DNA of 58,462 bases, from positions 1-58,462 of the forward strand of contig NZ_JACRUK010000021.1 of NCBI RefSeq assembly GCF_014305155.1, written 5' to 3'. The stretch's first letter is position 1. The number at the start of each line of letters is the position of its first letter. Positions 35,097 through 44,388 of the stretch are shown here, piece by piece. Under the pieces are notes generated by a model. The model was not told the origin of the DNA. It saw only the letters and a program-made list of their open reading frames with translations, and searched no databases. Both the position numbers and the translations under genes were made by a program. The DNA is from Flavobacterium muglaense. GTDB taxonomy: Bacteria; Bacteroidota; Bacteroidia; Flavobacteriales; Flavobacteriaceae.

Positions 35097-36944
35097 ATGA
35101 AAAAACTATTATTTATTGCGTTTTTCGCAATTACAGTCAGCGCTTTTGCTCAAGATAATGCGCCAAATCCGGTTGGGGAGCAGTACACTAAAAAAGAGGT
35201 GAGTATTAAAATGCGCGATGGTGCTACTTTGTTTACGGCCATTTACAGCCCAAAAGACACTTCAAAGAAATACCCTATTATCATGCAGCGTACGCCTTAC
35301 AGCTGTGCGCCTTATGGAGAAACGCAATTCAAGAAAAGCGTAGGCCCTAGCGAAACCATGATGAAAGAAGGCTATATTGTAGTCTATCAAGACGTACGCG
35401 GACGCTGGATGAGCGACGGTTTGTATGACAATATGCGCGCTTTTATTCCTAATAAAAAAGTAAATACACAGGTTGATGAAGCCTCAGATACCTATGACAC
35501 GATTGACTGGTTAGTAAAAAATGTGGCAAACAACAATGGGAATGTTGGAGTTTGGGGAATTTCATATCCCGGGTTTTATGCTACGTACTCGCTGTTGAGC
35601 AACCATCCTGCTTTAAAAGCGGTTTCGCCTCAGGCTTGTATTAGTGATTTCTTTTTTGATGATTTTCATCACAATGGGGCTTATTTATTGAGCTATTGGA
35701 AAGCAACTCCTTTATTTGGGATTCAAAAAACCGATAAAACTACCAAGTCTTGGTACACACTTCCTGATGTAGGCACAAAGGACGATTACCAGTTTTTTCT
35801 TGATGCTGGGCCGTTGACTAATTTGGATACATTTTATGGCAAAGACAATGAATTTTGGCAACAGCTAAAAGACCATTCGAGCTATGATGATTTTTGGCAA
35901 AAACGCGGAATTCTACAACATTTAAAAAATATTAAACCTGCGGTAATGATTGTAGGTGGCTGGTTTGATGCTGAGGATTTATACGGTCCTTTGAATACGT
36001 ACCAAGCCATTGAAAAAAGCAGCAAAAACTACAATACAATTGTTATGGGGCCATGGAGTCACGGCGATTGGGCTAGAAATAGTGCTACTGCTACCATAGG
36101 AAATATAAAGTTTGGTGATAGTATTTCGAGTTTCTACCAAAAAAATATTGAAGCCCACTTTTTTCGTCATTTCTTAAAAGAAAATGGTAAAAGCGAAAAT
36201 AAATTACCCGAAGCCTATGTTTTTGACACGGGAGTGAAAGACTGGAAAACCTATGACGCTTGGCCACCAAAAAATGCGGTGAAAGAAACGATGTTTTTAA
36301 ACGAGAACAAATTAACAACGCAAAGCGGTAAAAGTGGTGATTTTATCGAATTTATTAGTGATCCTAAAAAACCAGTGCCGTTTACTGAGGATATCAATCA
36401 AAAAGGGATTACACCCCGAAAATACATGACCGACGACCAGCGTTTTGCAGCAAGACGACCTGATGTTGTCATTTATGAAACCGAAGCTTTAACGACTGAG
36501 ACTACGCTAGCAGGAGATATTTTGGCACAATTGCAAGTTTCTACATCTGGAACCGACTCAGACTGGATTGTGAAAGTAATCGATGTTTTCCCAGCGGATG
36601 AACCAGAAACGGCAGATGTGGCGCCGTATTTAAAAATGAGCAATTACCACATGATGGTGCGTAGTGAAGTGATGCGAGGTCGTTTTAGAAATAGTTTTAT
36701 CAATCCAGAACCTTTTGTAGCCAATCAAAAAACAGCGGTGAATGTGAAGTTGCAAGATGTGATGCACACCTTCAAGAAAGGGCATAAAATTCAAATCCAA
36801 ATTCAAAGTACGTGGTTTCCGTTGATTGACTTGAATCCGCAAACGTATGTAGATAATATCTTTTATGCCAAGGCTGAGGATTTTAAAAAACAAACACAAC
36901 GAGTGTACGATGATTCTAAAATCATTTTTACAGTTGTCAAGTAA
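35097..36944 (+). CDS. Secreted CocE/NonD family hydrolase (S15-like)
   Basis: A 615-residue protein with a signal peptide (cleavage near SAFAQD). The alpha/beta hydrolase catalytic domain has VYQDVRGRWMSDG, nucleophile motif GISYPGF with Ser156, an acid region near VGGWFDAEDLYG and a histidine in GPWSHGDW. A C-terminal jelly-roll (after about 440, for example ETTLAGDILAQLQVSTSG, FKKGHKIQIQIQ) is as in X-Pro dipeptidyl peptidases and cocaine esterase. It probably hydrolyses acyl or peptide bonds in the periplasm. The last 30 codons and the terminator are duplicated at 37885-38039. Confidence 0.9.
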   Translation: MKKLLFIAFFAITVSAFAQDNAPNPVGEQYTKKEVSIKMRDGATLFTAIYSPKDTSKKYPIIMQRTPYSCAPYGETQFKKSVGPSETMMKEGYIVVYQDVRGRWMSDGLYDNMRAFIPNKKVNTQVDEASDTYDTIDWLVKNVANNNGNVGVWGISYPGFYATYSLLSNHPALKAVSPQACISDFFFDDFHHNGAYLLSYWKATPLFGIQKTDKTTKSWYTLPDVGTKDDYQFFLDAGPLTNLDTFYGKDNEFWQQLKDHSSYDDFWQKRGILQHLKNIKPAVMIVGGWFDAEDLYGPLNTYQAIEKSSKNYNTIVMGPWSHGDWARNSATATIGNIKFGDSISSFYQKNIEAHFFRHFLKENGKSENKLPEAYVFDTGVKDWKTYDAWPPKNAVKETMFLNENKLTTQSGKSGDFIEFISDPKKPVPFTEDINQKGITPRKYMTDDQRFAARRPDVVIYETEALTTETTLAGDILAQLQVSTSGTDSDWIVKVIDVFPADEPETADVAPYLKMSNYHMMVRSEVMRGRFRNSFINPEPFVANQKTAVNVKLQDVMHTFKKGHKIQIQIQSTWFPLIDLNPQTYVDNIFYAKAEDFKKQTQRVYDDSKIIFTVVK

Positions 36945-37006
36945 GCAGCTTGTTGAAGCATAAAAAATAGCCCAATCATTTCGGTATGATTGGGCTTTTT
37001 TTTGTT
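36854..37006 (+). repeat. Long direct repeat, copy 1 (3' end of the hydrolase plus terminator)
   Basis: Bases 36854-37006 match 37885-38039 with about three substitutions and a 2-base length difference. This copy is the true 3' end of the hydrolase gene with its terminator (AGCCCAATCAT pairing with ATGATTGGGCT, 36969-36996, then a T run). Confidence 0.92.
36969..37003 (+). terminator. Rho-independent terminator of the hydrolase gene
   Basis: An 11-bp stem (AGCCCAATCAT with ATGATTGGGCT) with a TTCGGT loop and a run of eight T. It also serves the minus-strand small gene whose stop begins at 37007. Confidence 0.9.
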
Positions 37007-37318
37007 TTAAAACCGTACTTGAGTAGAAAGGAATAAGCTAGACGCAATTACAAAGTAATAGAGAATTAGATTTGCAATTAGGAATAAAACTTCATTTGTA
37101 TTTATCTTGTCTTTGTTTATAATTTTAAGACTTTGAACGGTTAAAACGATTAAAGATCCTAAAACGGTTTTAACAGATAGAAAAAATACAATAAGAGCTA
37201 TATTTTCATAAAAACTCCAATTAAAAACATATTTGTTAAAATAGTGATTTTGGAGTGCAAAACAGATAATAAATACATAAAGGAACAATTGCGACTTATA
37301 AAATCTTACTGTATTCAT
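37007..37318 (-). CDS. Small membrane protein, 103 aa
   Basis: Three to four hydrophobic segments (SQLFLYVFIICFALQNHY, ENIALIVFFLSVKTVLGSLI, VLFLIANLILYYFVIASSLF). It overlaps the end of the upstream 135-residue gene by 4 bp. The family is not recognised. Both genes lie between the two copies of the 150-bp direct repeat, so they may be a mobile or inserted pair. Confidence 0.65.
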   Translation of the reverse strand: MNTVRFYKSQLFLYVFIICFALQNHYFNKYVFNWSFYENIALIVFFLSVKTVLGSLIVLTVQSLKIINKDKINTNEVLFLIANLILYYFVIASSLFLSTQVRF

Positions 37319-37719
37319 TGCATCTTTGTTTTGTATATTATGGAATCATAAGGCATCGTGATCGTAATCGAATCGAAATATTTTTGATGCATAAAATTGA
37401 TTTTAAATTCATCAACATAATTTTTGACTTGCTCTAAATCTACCTTTTGCGATTCGTTACTAATAAAGTTCAGTTCAAAATTTTGAAGTGTATCTAGTTT
37501 TTTATTTTCGAAATCTCTAAAATACCATAAAGTATCTATTACTTCTCCTACTCGCATTTCTAGCTGATGTTTTCGATTTAGTTCAGAGATTAATTTGACT
37601 GTTTTCTGATTTGGTTGATAATATGGCAATCTTCTCATTCCCCATACAAAAGGATTTAGATAAAGCAACATGGGAAAAAAAATCAGGATTAATAGCACTA
37701 CACTTATTAGTTTTTTCAT
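37315..37719 (-). CDS. Hypothetical membrane-anchored protein, about 134 aa
   Basis: Read from MKKLISVVLLILIFF (ATG at 37719). One N-terminal membrane segment is followed by a soluble domain (RRLPYYQPNQKTVKLISELN, LDTLQNFELNFISNESQKVD, YFDSITITMPYDSII). The family is unknown. Overlap by 4 bp with the next gene suggests a two-gene operon, for example an envelope or immunity pair; that is inference. Confidence 0.62.
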   Translation of the reverse strand: MKKLISVVLLILIFFPMLLYLNPFVWGMRRLPYYQPNQKTVKLISELNRKHQLEMRVGEVIDTLWYFRDFENKKLDTLQNFELNFISNESQKVDLEQVKNYVDEFKINFMHQKYFDSITITMPYDSIIYKTKMQ

Positions 37720-37884
37720 TGGATGATTTTTATTAAACAAACATAATAAATTGGGAGTACTAAATTAGTTATTTTTTGTAGGAAGTTTTTTAAAATCTTA
37801 TTACCAAAGAAACTTTTGGTTTTAAGTTGTAAATTGGGCGTAATAGCTGTTTTAAAATAGGCTAAAATATTTTTTTGAAGATTC

Positions 37885-38039
37885 TAATATCTTTTATGCC
37901 AAGGCTGAGGATTTTAAAAAACAAACACAACGGGTGTACGATGATTCTAAAATCATTTTTACAGTTGTCAAGTAAGCAGCTTGTTGAAGCATAAAAAATA
38001 GCCCAGTCATTTCGGTATGATTGGGCTATTTTTTTTGTT
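37885..38039 (+). repeat. Long direct repeat, copy 2
   Basis: A second copy of the hydrolase 3' end and terminator, 1031 bp downstream. It carries the last 30 codons without any start. Its right end abuts the stop codon of the SGNH hydrolase gene, which suggests that the hydrolase and SGNH genes were once adjacent and that about 0.9 kb was inserted with duplication. Confidence 0.92.
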
Positions 38040-38682
38040 ATCTGTTCGAAAGTGTTTCTTGTATGACTTGTTCAACCAGTGGTTCCATAACGAGGTAGCC
38101 TGTTTTGTTAGGATGTACTCCATCGTTTGCCAAGGCTAGCGGGAGTCCGTTGCACTCGTCAACCATCTTTGAAAAATAATCGATAAATGGCACCGCATTC
38201 GCTTTTGCGTAAGCGAACAATAAATCATTAAGCATCATCACTTTTAAGGCAGGACTCATACTCGGATTCCAGTTGAAAGTGTTGGCGGGCAAAACAGAGC
38301 AAAGGATGACTTTAATGTTGTGGGCTTTCGCCAAATCGATCATCGAGAAAATATTATTGCTAATCATTTCTAGGGTTGCAGGTCCTGTGTTTTCGGCAAT
38401 GTCGTTGATTCCAGCCAGAATCACTACTATCTTAGGTTGTAAAGCAATCACATCGGCACGAAAACGAACGAGCATTTGCGGTGTGGTTTGACCGCTAATT
38501 CCTCGGTTGATGTAAGAATGCGTTTTAAAATAATCAGGCGCTACAGCAGTCCAAAACTCTGTTATGGAATCCCCCATAAAAACAACTTTTTTGGGTAGAT
38601 CAGGATTGGCTTGCAGTCGTTGGTTGTCTTGCTGGTATTTGTTTAGGTTAGGCCAGTCTTGTGGCTGTCGTTTTTGTGCCAT
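38038..38682 (-). CDS. SGNH/GDSL family hydrolase
   Basis: Read from MAQKRQPQDWPN (ATG at 38682); the longer start at 38709 adds MWLKKIIPI. SGNH blocks: GDSITEFW (nucleophile serine), RGISGQTTPQML (glycine), LAGINDIAENT (asparagine) and NDGVHPNKTGY (aspartate and histidine). These enzymes act as esterases or lipases on acetylated sugars or lipids. No signal peptide. It is not in an operon. Confidence 0.88.
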   Translation of the reverse strand: MAQKRQPQDWPNLNKYQQDNQRLQANPDLPKKVVFMGDSITEFWTAVAPDYFKTHSYINRGISGQTTPQMLVRFRADVIALQPKIVVILAGINDIAENTGPATLEMISNNIFSMIDLAKAHNIKVILCSVLPANTFNWNPSMSPALKVMMLNDLLFAYAKANAVPFIDYFSKMVDECNGLPLALANDGVHPNKTGYLVMEPLVEQVIQETLSNR

Positions 38683-38854
38683 AATTGGTATAATTTTTTT
38701 TAACCACATAGCGTCATAGATTTTAAAAGTTTAAAAAGGTGTTTTACTTTGCTGGAGGAAATCATAGTAATGCGAACCTAAGATCGGAGTTATCCTTCTC
38801 TCTTTTTGCTATGTTTTTGTGTGGTTCAATCTTAATCTAAGCAGTTAAAACAGC

Positions 38855-39307
38855 TTACAATATCTTTTGAAAACAAATGCTATCTGCTGCGTCTTTGTAC
38901 TGACCGTAATTTTGAATAACGGCATAACCATTTTTTTTATAGAGCCCAATGGCTGCTGTAAATTTGTAGCCCGTTTCTAGAATACAACTGTTGTAGTGTT
39001 CTTCCTGAGCCCAGATTTCTAGTTCTTTCAGCACTTTGGTAGCAATCCCTTTGCCTCTTGTTTCGGGATTGACGTACATGCGTTTGATTTCGGCAATATC
39101 GCTTTCATATTTTTTAAAAGCGCCACAACCCACAGCAATTTGGTCATCATAAATAACAATAGCATTTTTAATACTATCGCTTTTATTGAATTGGGCATAA
39201 AAAGCATGCTCATCACCATCTTTGATTTTGATGTCTTGGTCTAATAACGCGATCAGCGCTATAAAATCAGGATTATCGGGTGTGGTGCGTACAATTTGAA
39301 TCATCAT
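38855..39307 (-). CDS. GNAT family N-acetyltransferase
   Basis: A 150-residue protein. The AcCoA motif is MYVNPETRGKGIATKVLKEL (about 90-109), and the C-terminal block is YKFTAAIGLYKKNGYAVIQNYGQY. It lies 8 bp after cysM, so it probably belongs to the cysE-cysM transcript. The substrate is unknown. Confidence 0.86.
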   Translation of the reverse strand: MMIQIVRTTPDNPDFIALIALLDQDIKIKDGDEHAFYAQFNKSDSIKNAIVIYDDQIAVGCGAFKKYESDIAEIKRMYVNPETRGKGIATKVLKELEIWAQEEHYNSCILETGYKFTAAIGLYKKNGYAVIQNYGQYKDAADSICFQKIL

Positions 39308-39315
39308 ATTTTATA

Positions 39316-40203
39316 TTAATCAAATAAATCCGAAGACAAATAACGGTCTCCACGATCACAAATAATAGCAACAATCACACCTGATTCCATTTCTTCGGCC
39401 AGTTTTACGGCAGTAGCCACGGATCCTCCGCTACTCATTCCTGCAAAAACGCCTTCTTCTAGAGCAAGTCTTTTAGTCATGGCGCGGGCATCGTCTTCGC
39501 TTACTTCAATAATGCGATCTACTTTCGAAGCATCAAAAATCTTAGGTAAATATTCTTGTGGCCATTTTCTAATTCCAGGAATTTGCGAACCGTCACTTGG
39601 TTGCGCACCTACAATTTGGATATTGGTATTTTTTTCTTTCAAGTAAGTGGAGGTTCCCATAATGGTTCCCGTTGTTCCCATCGCTGATACGAAATGGGTT
39701 ACCGTTCCTTCGGTGTCATTCCATATTTCTGGACCAGTAGTTTTGTAATGCGCTTTCCAGTTGTCGTCGTTGGCAAACTGGTTGAGCATGATATAACCGC
39801 CTTCGGCCACTTTTTTATCGGCATAATCTCTAGAACCTAGAATTCCTTCTTTGGCAGGAGTCAAGATCACCGTTGCGCCATAGGCTCTCATGGTTTGTGT
39901 GCGTTCCTTGGTAGAATCTTCGGGTAGGACGAGTTCAATTTCGATTTTCATTAATTGCGCAATCATCGCCAGTGCTATTCCGGTGTTTCCGCTGGTAGCT
40001 TCAATAAGTTTGTCGCCAGGTTTAATATCACCTCTTTCCAGTGCCGATGCAATCATGTTGTATGCTGCTCTGTCTTTTACGCTTCCTCCCGGATTGTTTC
40101 CTTCCAGTTTTAATAAAAGCTTCACGTTTTTGTTGGCAACCAGATTCACTGTTTCTACTAAGGGCGTATTCCCTATTAGTTCTACTAATTTTTTAGGTTT
40201 CAT
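39316..40203 (-). CDS. cysM: Cysteine synthase B (O-acetylserine sulfhydrylase)
   Basis: A 295-residue PLP enzyme converting O-acetyl-serine and sulfide (or thiosulfate) to cysteine. PLP lysine is Lys43 in NPGGSVKDRAAYNM; the ATSGNTGIALA loop and the GTTGTIMGTSTYL phosphate-binding loop follow; ends GVFAGMSSGGSVATA. Fold-type II. The short length (about 295) and the sequence style fit CysM rather than CysK. It starts one base after cysE. Confidence 0.92.
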   Translation of the reverse strand: MKPKKLVELIGNTPLVETVNLVANKNVKLLLKLEGNNPGGSVKDRAAYNMIASALERGDIKPGDKLIEATSGNTGIALAMIAQLMKIEIELVLPEDSTKERTQTMRAYGATVILTPAKEGILGSRDYADKKVAEGGYIMLNQFANDDNWKAHYKTTGPEIWNDTEGTVTHFVSAMGTTGTIMGTSTYLKEKNTNIQIVGAQPSDGSQIPGIRKWPQEYLPKIFDASKVDRIIEVSEDDARAMTKRLALEEGVFAGMSSGGSVATAVKLAEEMESGVIVAIICDRGDRYLSSDLFD

Positions 40204-40204
40204 A

Positions 40205-40996
40205 TTATCTTAATTCTTTGACTTTAACTTCGGTTGTTGTGGTGTTGGTAACAATGGATTTGGCAGGAATAGATTTGGTCACCCAAGCATTTCCCCCTAC
40301 AATACTACCTTTTCCTATAGTGGTTGCGCCGCCTAGAATGGTTGCATTGGCATAAATGCATACATTTTCTTCCACGGTGGGATGTCTTTTGGCATTTTTC
40401 ATGTCTTTGCTTACGCTTAATGCTCCTAGAGTCACCCCTTGGTAGATTTTTACATTTTTCTCAATGACGGCCGTTTCACCAATAACAATTCCTGTGGCAT
40501 GGTCAATAAAAAATGGAGAAGCGATCGTAGCCCCTGCATGTATGTCTGTTCCTGTAATACGGTGCGCGTATTCGCTCATAAGTCGAGAGAAGAGTAATAA
40601 GTCCAATGCATATAATTCGTGGCTTAAACGATAGATTGCAATGGCATAAAAGCCGGGGTAGGCTAGAAAGACTTCTTCAATGCTATTCGAAGCTGGGTCA
40701 TTTTCTAAAATATAGGCTGCATCTTGATTCAGTTTTTCCAGTACCGATGGCAATTGGGCTAAATATTTGTCCCACATAGAATCACACAACGCATGCGGTT
40801 TTTTGCAAGCAATGGCCGATATGTCTTTGAAAAGTCTTTCAAGTTGGTCGATGCTTTCGCTCAAGGGAGCGTTTTTGTCAAACAAGGTATAAAACAGTTG
40901 CTCTGTAAAAGTTTCTGTTTTTGTTTTAATACTGTAATTGATCGAGAAATGACTTTTTAAAGAGTCAATATTTTGAATAATCAGATCTTTTGTCAT
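40205..40996 (-). CDS. cysE: Serine O-acetyltransferase
   Basis: A 263-residue enzyme producing O-acetyl-serine from serine and acetyl-CoA, the first step of cysteine synthesis. The N-terminal helical part (1-130) is of the EpsC type; the left-handed beta helix has hexapeptide repeats including GTDIHAGATIASPFFIDHAT, GIVIGETAVIEKNVKIYQGV and TVEENVCIYANATILGGATT. It is the first gene of the cysE-cysM-GNAT run. Confidence 0.93.
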   Translation of the reverse strand: MTKDLIIQNIDSLKSHFSINYSIKTKTETFTEQLFYTLFDKNAPLSESIDQLERLFKDISAIACKKPHALCDSMWDKYLAQLPSVLEKLNQDAAYILENDPASNSIEEVFLAYPGFYAIAIYRLSHELYALDLLLFSRLMSEYAHRITGTDIHAGATIASPFFIDHATGIVIGETAVIEKNVKIYQGVTLGALSVSKDMKNAKRHPTVEENVCIYANATILGGATTIGKGSIVGGNAWVTKSIPAKSIVTNTTTTEVKVKELR

Positions 40997-41328
40997 GATT
41001 ACGGGGAATGAAGAGTTAATAGAATGGGCTTAAAAATAATTCTTAGAAGCAACAACAACAATACCATTTGGTGTAAATGATAGCGCTTGTATAAAAAAGG
41101 ATTTGTAGCTGTTTCATAAAGTAAGGGTTTCCTGAAATAAAAACAAAACAAAGATATTGAACTATTTTGGATTTTGACTTACAATTGGGAGTACTCTAAC
41201 AAATGGATGCGGTTACTTTAAATAAAAATAAATCGTGCGCTATGTTGTTTTCACAAAAGTAAAAATGTAGAGTGCAAGAGGTCTTTTTTCACCCGAACGA
41301 AAATACAGTTTTTAGCATTTGTTTTCAT
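40997..41328. other. Upstream region of cysE without a gene
   Basis: These 332 bases hold no gene. They are the likely promoter region of cysE, but I see no clear TTG/TAnnTTTG pair. Confidence 0.4.
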
Positions 41329-42312
41329 CGAATGAAAAAATGCGCAAAGACAGAAATTTTAATTTTCAGAAAATAACTTTTAAAAAAAAACAAAACTGGA
41401 AAATCAAAAATAGGAGCAAGGTCATTTTCGAATAAAAAAATAGAACTGTTTGTGACTACTTAAAAAATAATAAAATTGTTCAAAGAGAAAAAACAGTTTG
41501 CAAGAATGGCTTTTGCCTGGATTTTAAAATCAGTAAAATGGATGCGATCTGTGGCGAAAAAAAAGATCTGATTTTTGGCTTGTAGTAATTAAAAAATCTG
41601 TTGATGAAAATTTGATTTTGCTTCGAATGAAAAAATGCGCAAAGATGGAAATTTTGATTTTCAGAAAATCACTTTTTCAAAAAACCAAAACTGGGAAATC
41701 AAAAATAGGAGCAAGGTCATTTTCGAATAAAAAAATAGAACTGTTTGGGACTATTTAAAAAATGATAAAATTGTTCAAAGAGAAAAAATAGTTTGCAGAA
41801 TCTTTTTCGTCTAGATTTTTAAATCAGTAAAAATGGATGTGATCTGTGACGAAAAAAAAGATGTGATTTTTGGCTTGTAGTAATTAAAAAATCTGTTGAT
41901 GAAAATTTGATTTTGCTTCGAATGAAAAAATGCGCAAAGATGGAAATTCTGATTTTCAGAAAATCACTTTTTCAAAAAATTAAAACTGGAAAATCAAAAA
42001 TAGGAGCAAGGTCATTTTCGAATAAAAAAATAGAACTGTTTGGGACTATTTAAAAAATGATAAAATTGTTCAAAGAGAAAAAACAGTTTGCAAGAATGGC
42101 TTTCATCTAGATTTTAAAATCAGTAAAAAGGGATGCGATCTATGGCGAAAAAAAAGAGGCTGTTTTCGGCTCGTACTAAAAAAAAGCTGCAGCTGAAAAT
42201 TTGATTTTGCTTCGAATGACAAAATGCGCAACGACAGAAATTCTAATTTTGAGAGAATCACTTTTTCAAAAAACCAAAACTGAAAAATCAAAAACAGGAT
42301 CAAGGTCATTTT
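41329..42312. repeat. Tandem array of 295-bp repeats
   Basis: The marker CGAATGAAAAAATGCGCAAA recurs at 41329, 41624, 41919 and, with one change, 42213: a period of 295, 295 and 294 bp. There are three full units and a partial fourth. Units differ by scattered substitutions, mostly single bases; the third is more divergent at its end. No long frame is kept across the units. It lies between the divergent cysE and 42565 genes, and its function is unknown. Confidence 0.9.
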
Positions 42313-42538
42313 CGAAAATTAAGAAAAAAACAACAGTCAGGAAAAAGGTGAATTTAAGACTGAATTAAAAATAGAAAACAGGTCATTTTTGATTTTTAAA
42401 AACACTGTTTTTTAGTTCGAAAAAAGGGCGTAAAAAACAGCCGATTTTTAGCGTCTAAAAACAGTTGTTTTGAGATTGGATTTATGGAGGTTCCCAAAGA
42501 AACTTTTTGATTAAAACGACTGCTCTTTTTTAATTCCT

Positions 42539-42546
42539 TACTTTTG
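42539..42546 (+). promoter_or_regulatory. Putative -7 element TACTTTTG
   Basis: This matches the Bacteroidota -7 consensus TAnnTTTG and lies 18 bp before the ATG at 42565. The nearest TTG (42507) is 29 bp away, longer than usual, so only the -7 half is convincing. Confidence 0.4.
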
Positions 42547-42564
42547 TAATCTGAAAATTAAAAA

Positions 42565-42747
42565 ATGAAAAAAATAATAATTCCAATAATGATCTTGGCC
42601 ATACTCGTTGCTTTTTTTGAGCAGGTGAGTGCCGATAAAAATGTATATATCACAGTAGGGGCAATAGTTGTTTTTATGTTTGGGATGATGCAGCTAAGTG
42701 CGAAAACGCCAAGTAAAAATCAAGAAAAAGAAGATAAAGATGTTTAG
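42565..42747 (+). CDS. Small membrane protein, 60 aa
   Basis: Two hydrophobic segments (IIIPIMILAILVAFF, VYITVGAIVVFMFGMMQL) and a charged tail. Its stop overlaps the start of the Smr-domain gene, so they are translationally coupled. The function is unknown. Confidence 0.7.
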   Translation: MKKIIIPIMILAILVAFFEQVSADKNVYITVGAIVVFMFGMMQLSAKTPSKNQEKEDKDV

Positions 42748-43291
42748 TAAAGGAGATAATGTTTCGGTGCTTGATGAAGCTATAAACGGGGTCGTACTGT
42801 CGACCAAAAATAATGAGGTAACGATAGAAACGGAGGAAGGATTCGTGATGACATTTTTTGTCAACGAGTTAATTAAAGTAAACGTTACCAGTAACTTAAT
42901 GGATTCTATTAAAAGAATTAATGTAGATGAAATTAAAAAGGAAAAAACCATTCCAAAACCGCGTAGTTTTGTCAAAGAACGCAAGGATAAGAACGAAAGA
43001 TCGGCTCCAGAATTTGATTTGCATATCGAAAAACTGGTGCTTAATAAACGCGGAATGTCAAACTATGATATTCTAACCTTACAGTCGGAAACGGCTAAAA
43101 GACATATTGAATTTGCGATCAAGAATCGCATTCCTAAGATCGTTTTTATTCATGGTGTTGGCGAAGGTGTTTTGAAAGCAGAGCTTGATTTTTTGTTGGG
43201 TCGTTATGATAATATCGACTTTCAAGAAGGCAATTATCAAAAATATGGACAAGGTGCAACCGAGGTTTATATTAAGCAAAACAGCAAGTAA
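42740..43291 (+). CDS. Smr-domain protein
   Basis: Read from MFSKGDNVSV (ATG at 42740, 183 residues). The N-terminal part is a beta-barrel-like module (about 1-60). The C-terminal Smr domain has FDLHIEKLV, the hallmark IVFIHGVGEGVLKAEL (HGxGxG) and YGQGATEVYI. Stand-alone Smr domains are endonucleases or act in ribosome-rescue; the MutS2 ATPase part is absent. It overlaps the 60-residue gene by 8 bp. Confidence 0.9.
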   Translation: MFSKGDNVSVLDEAINGVVLSTKNNEVTIETEEGFVMTFFVNELIKVNVTSNLMDSIKRINVDEIKKEKTIPKPRSFVKERKDKNERSAPEFDLHIEKLVLNKRGMSNYDILTLQSETAKRHIEFAIKNRIPKIVFIHGVGEGVLKAELDFLLGRYDNIDFQEGNYQKYGQGATEVYIKQNSK

Positions 43292-43311
43292 AACAGCCGT
43301 TTTCAGGTCAA

Positions 43312-43350
43312 AAAAAGGGTCCCGTTTGCTGTGCAAACGGGACCCTTTTT
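43312..43350. terminator. Bidirectional rho-independent terminator
   Basis: A 17-bp perfect stem (43312-43328 with 43334-43350, core GGGTCCCGTTTG) with the loop CTGTG, flanked by A and T runs. It separates the convergent Smr and lipoprotein genes. Confidence 0.93.
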
Positions 43351-43380
43351 TTTGATGTTTTTTTAGATAAAAAAGCTGCT

Positions 43381-44340
43381 TTAATTTGAAGTTAAAAGTA
43401 CGCCGTAAGTGAATGAATCACCTAGTGAAAAACTATTGTTTCCTTTCTTTAAGCTGGCCTTTTTAAGTACAATTGTATGCTTGAAACTATTAGGTCCGTT
43501 AGTGGTGGTTGTTACTTCGATGATCCCGCTTGTGCTACTTACGCCCGCTACTCCAGTCCATTCTTGACTTAAAGTAGGTGTTGTAGGAGTGGTCGTATTA
43601 CAGAAATATGCCGATGTTACTAAGCCTGAAAACAGTCTGTAAGTTAAGGCGTTTGTAGTAGTAGTAATCAGTCCTGTGCGAGGTGTGTTTAGCGGTGTAA
43701 CTTCATTAACAATTAGACTTGGATCGATGTTTAGCATCAAGGCTTCGCTACTCGTGTAGTTGTAAATTTGGTTTGAACTACTGCATTTTTCTACCGTTTC
43801 ATCAAACAAAAAAGGCAAGCTAGTAGCTGTTGTAGTGTAATCGCCAAAGGCAAATGTTTCGTAAACTTGCGTCCCAGAACTCTTCGCAAAGGTGATGTTT
43901 TTGAATGTAATATTGTGATTGTAGCCGGTAATTCGGGTGCTATTTGTTGTTGTATTTGTTGTTTTTATAGCAGTTGTAAAGATCTGAATTGTCCCATCGG
44001 TAGCACTCCATTGATCCGTAACATAAGGTGTTGCAGGAGCAATTGTTTCGCAAATATTGTCTGTTGCAACGGTCCCATTGTATAGTCTGTAGACTACTCT
44101 GTTGGTAGAACCAATACTTAACTCAGTAGGAGATCCTGTAGTAGATGGCTCTGTAGTAAAGGACGTTGAGGGGATTTCAAGTAGCAATGCTTCTTTGCTG
44201 TTTAGCTTGTAAATGATGCTGTTGGTGCTGCAACTTTGTACGGTTGCGCTATCAAAATCTATGTTTTCTTGCGTTAAATCACCATCATCACAGCCATTTA
44301 AAGTCATTGCAAGGACCAATATACCTAGAACTTTTTTCAT
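43381..44340 (-). CDS. Lipoprotein with two internal repeats
   Basis: A 319-residue protein with lipobox TLNGC (Cys17). Two homologous ~135-residue halves follow: the first with SIIYKLNSKEALLLEIP, RVVYRLYNGTVATDNICETI and DGTIQIFTTAIK, the second with NQIYNYTSSEALMLNIDPSL, ALTYRLFSGLVTSAYFCNTT and SGIIEVTTTT. Both begin with a CS pair and contain a second cysteine, probably disulfide-linked. T- and S-rich. The family is not recognised; it is an internal duplication of a beta-rich domain. Confidence 0.72.
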   Translation of the reverse strand: MKKVLGILVLAMTLNGCDDGDLTQENIDFDSATVQSCSTNSIIYKLNSKEALLLEIPSTSFTTEPSTTGSPTELSIGSTNRVVYRLYNGTVATDNICETIAPATPYVTDQWSATDGTIQIFTTAIKTTNTTTNSTRITGYNHNITFKNITFAKSSGTQVYETFAFGDYTTTATSLPFLFDETVEKCSSSNQIYNYTSSEALMLNIDPSLIVNEVTPLNTPRTGLITTTTNALTYRLFSGLVTSAYFCNTTTPTTPTLSQEWTGVAGVSSTSGIIEVTTTTNGPNSFKHTIVLKKASLKKGNNSFSLGDSFTYGVLLTSN

Positions 44341-44388
44341 TGTAAATTTTTATTTGCACAAAAATAGCGAAAAAAATGATAATTGATA

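Noticed and set aside
42103..42309. Minus-strand 68-residue frame in the 295-bp array
   Set aside because: The frame is not kept in the other units, so it is chance.
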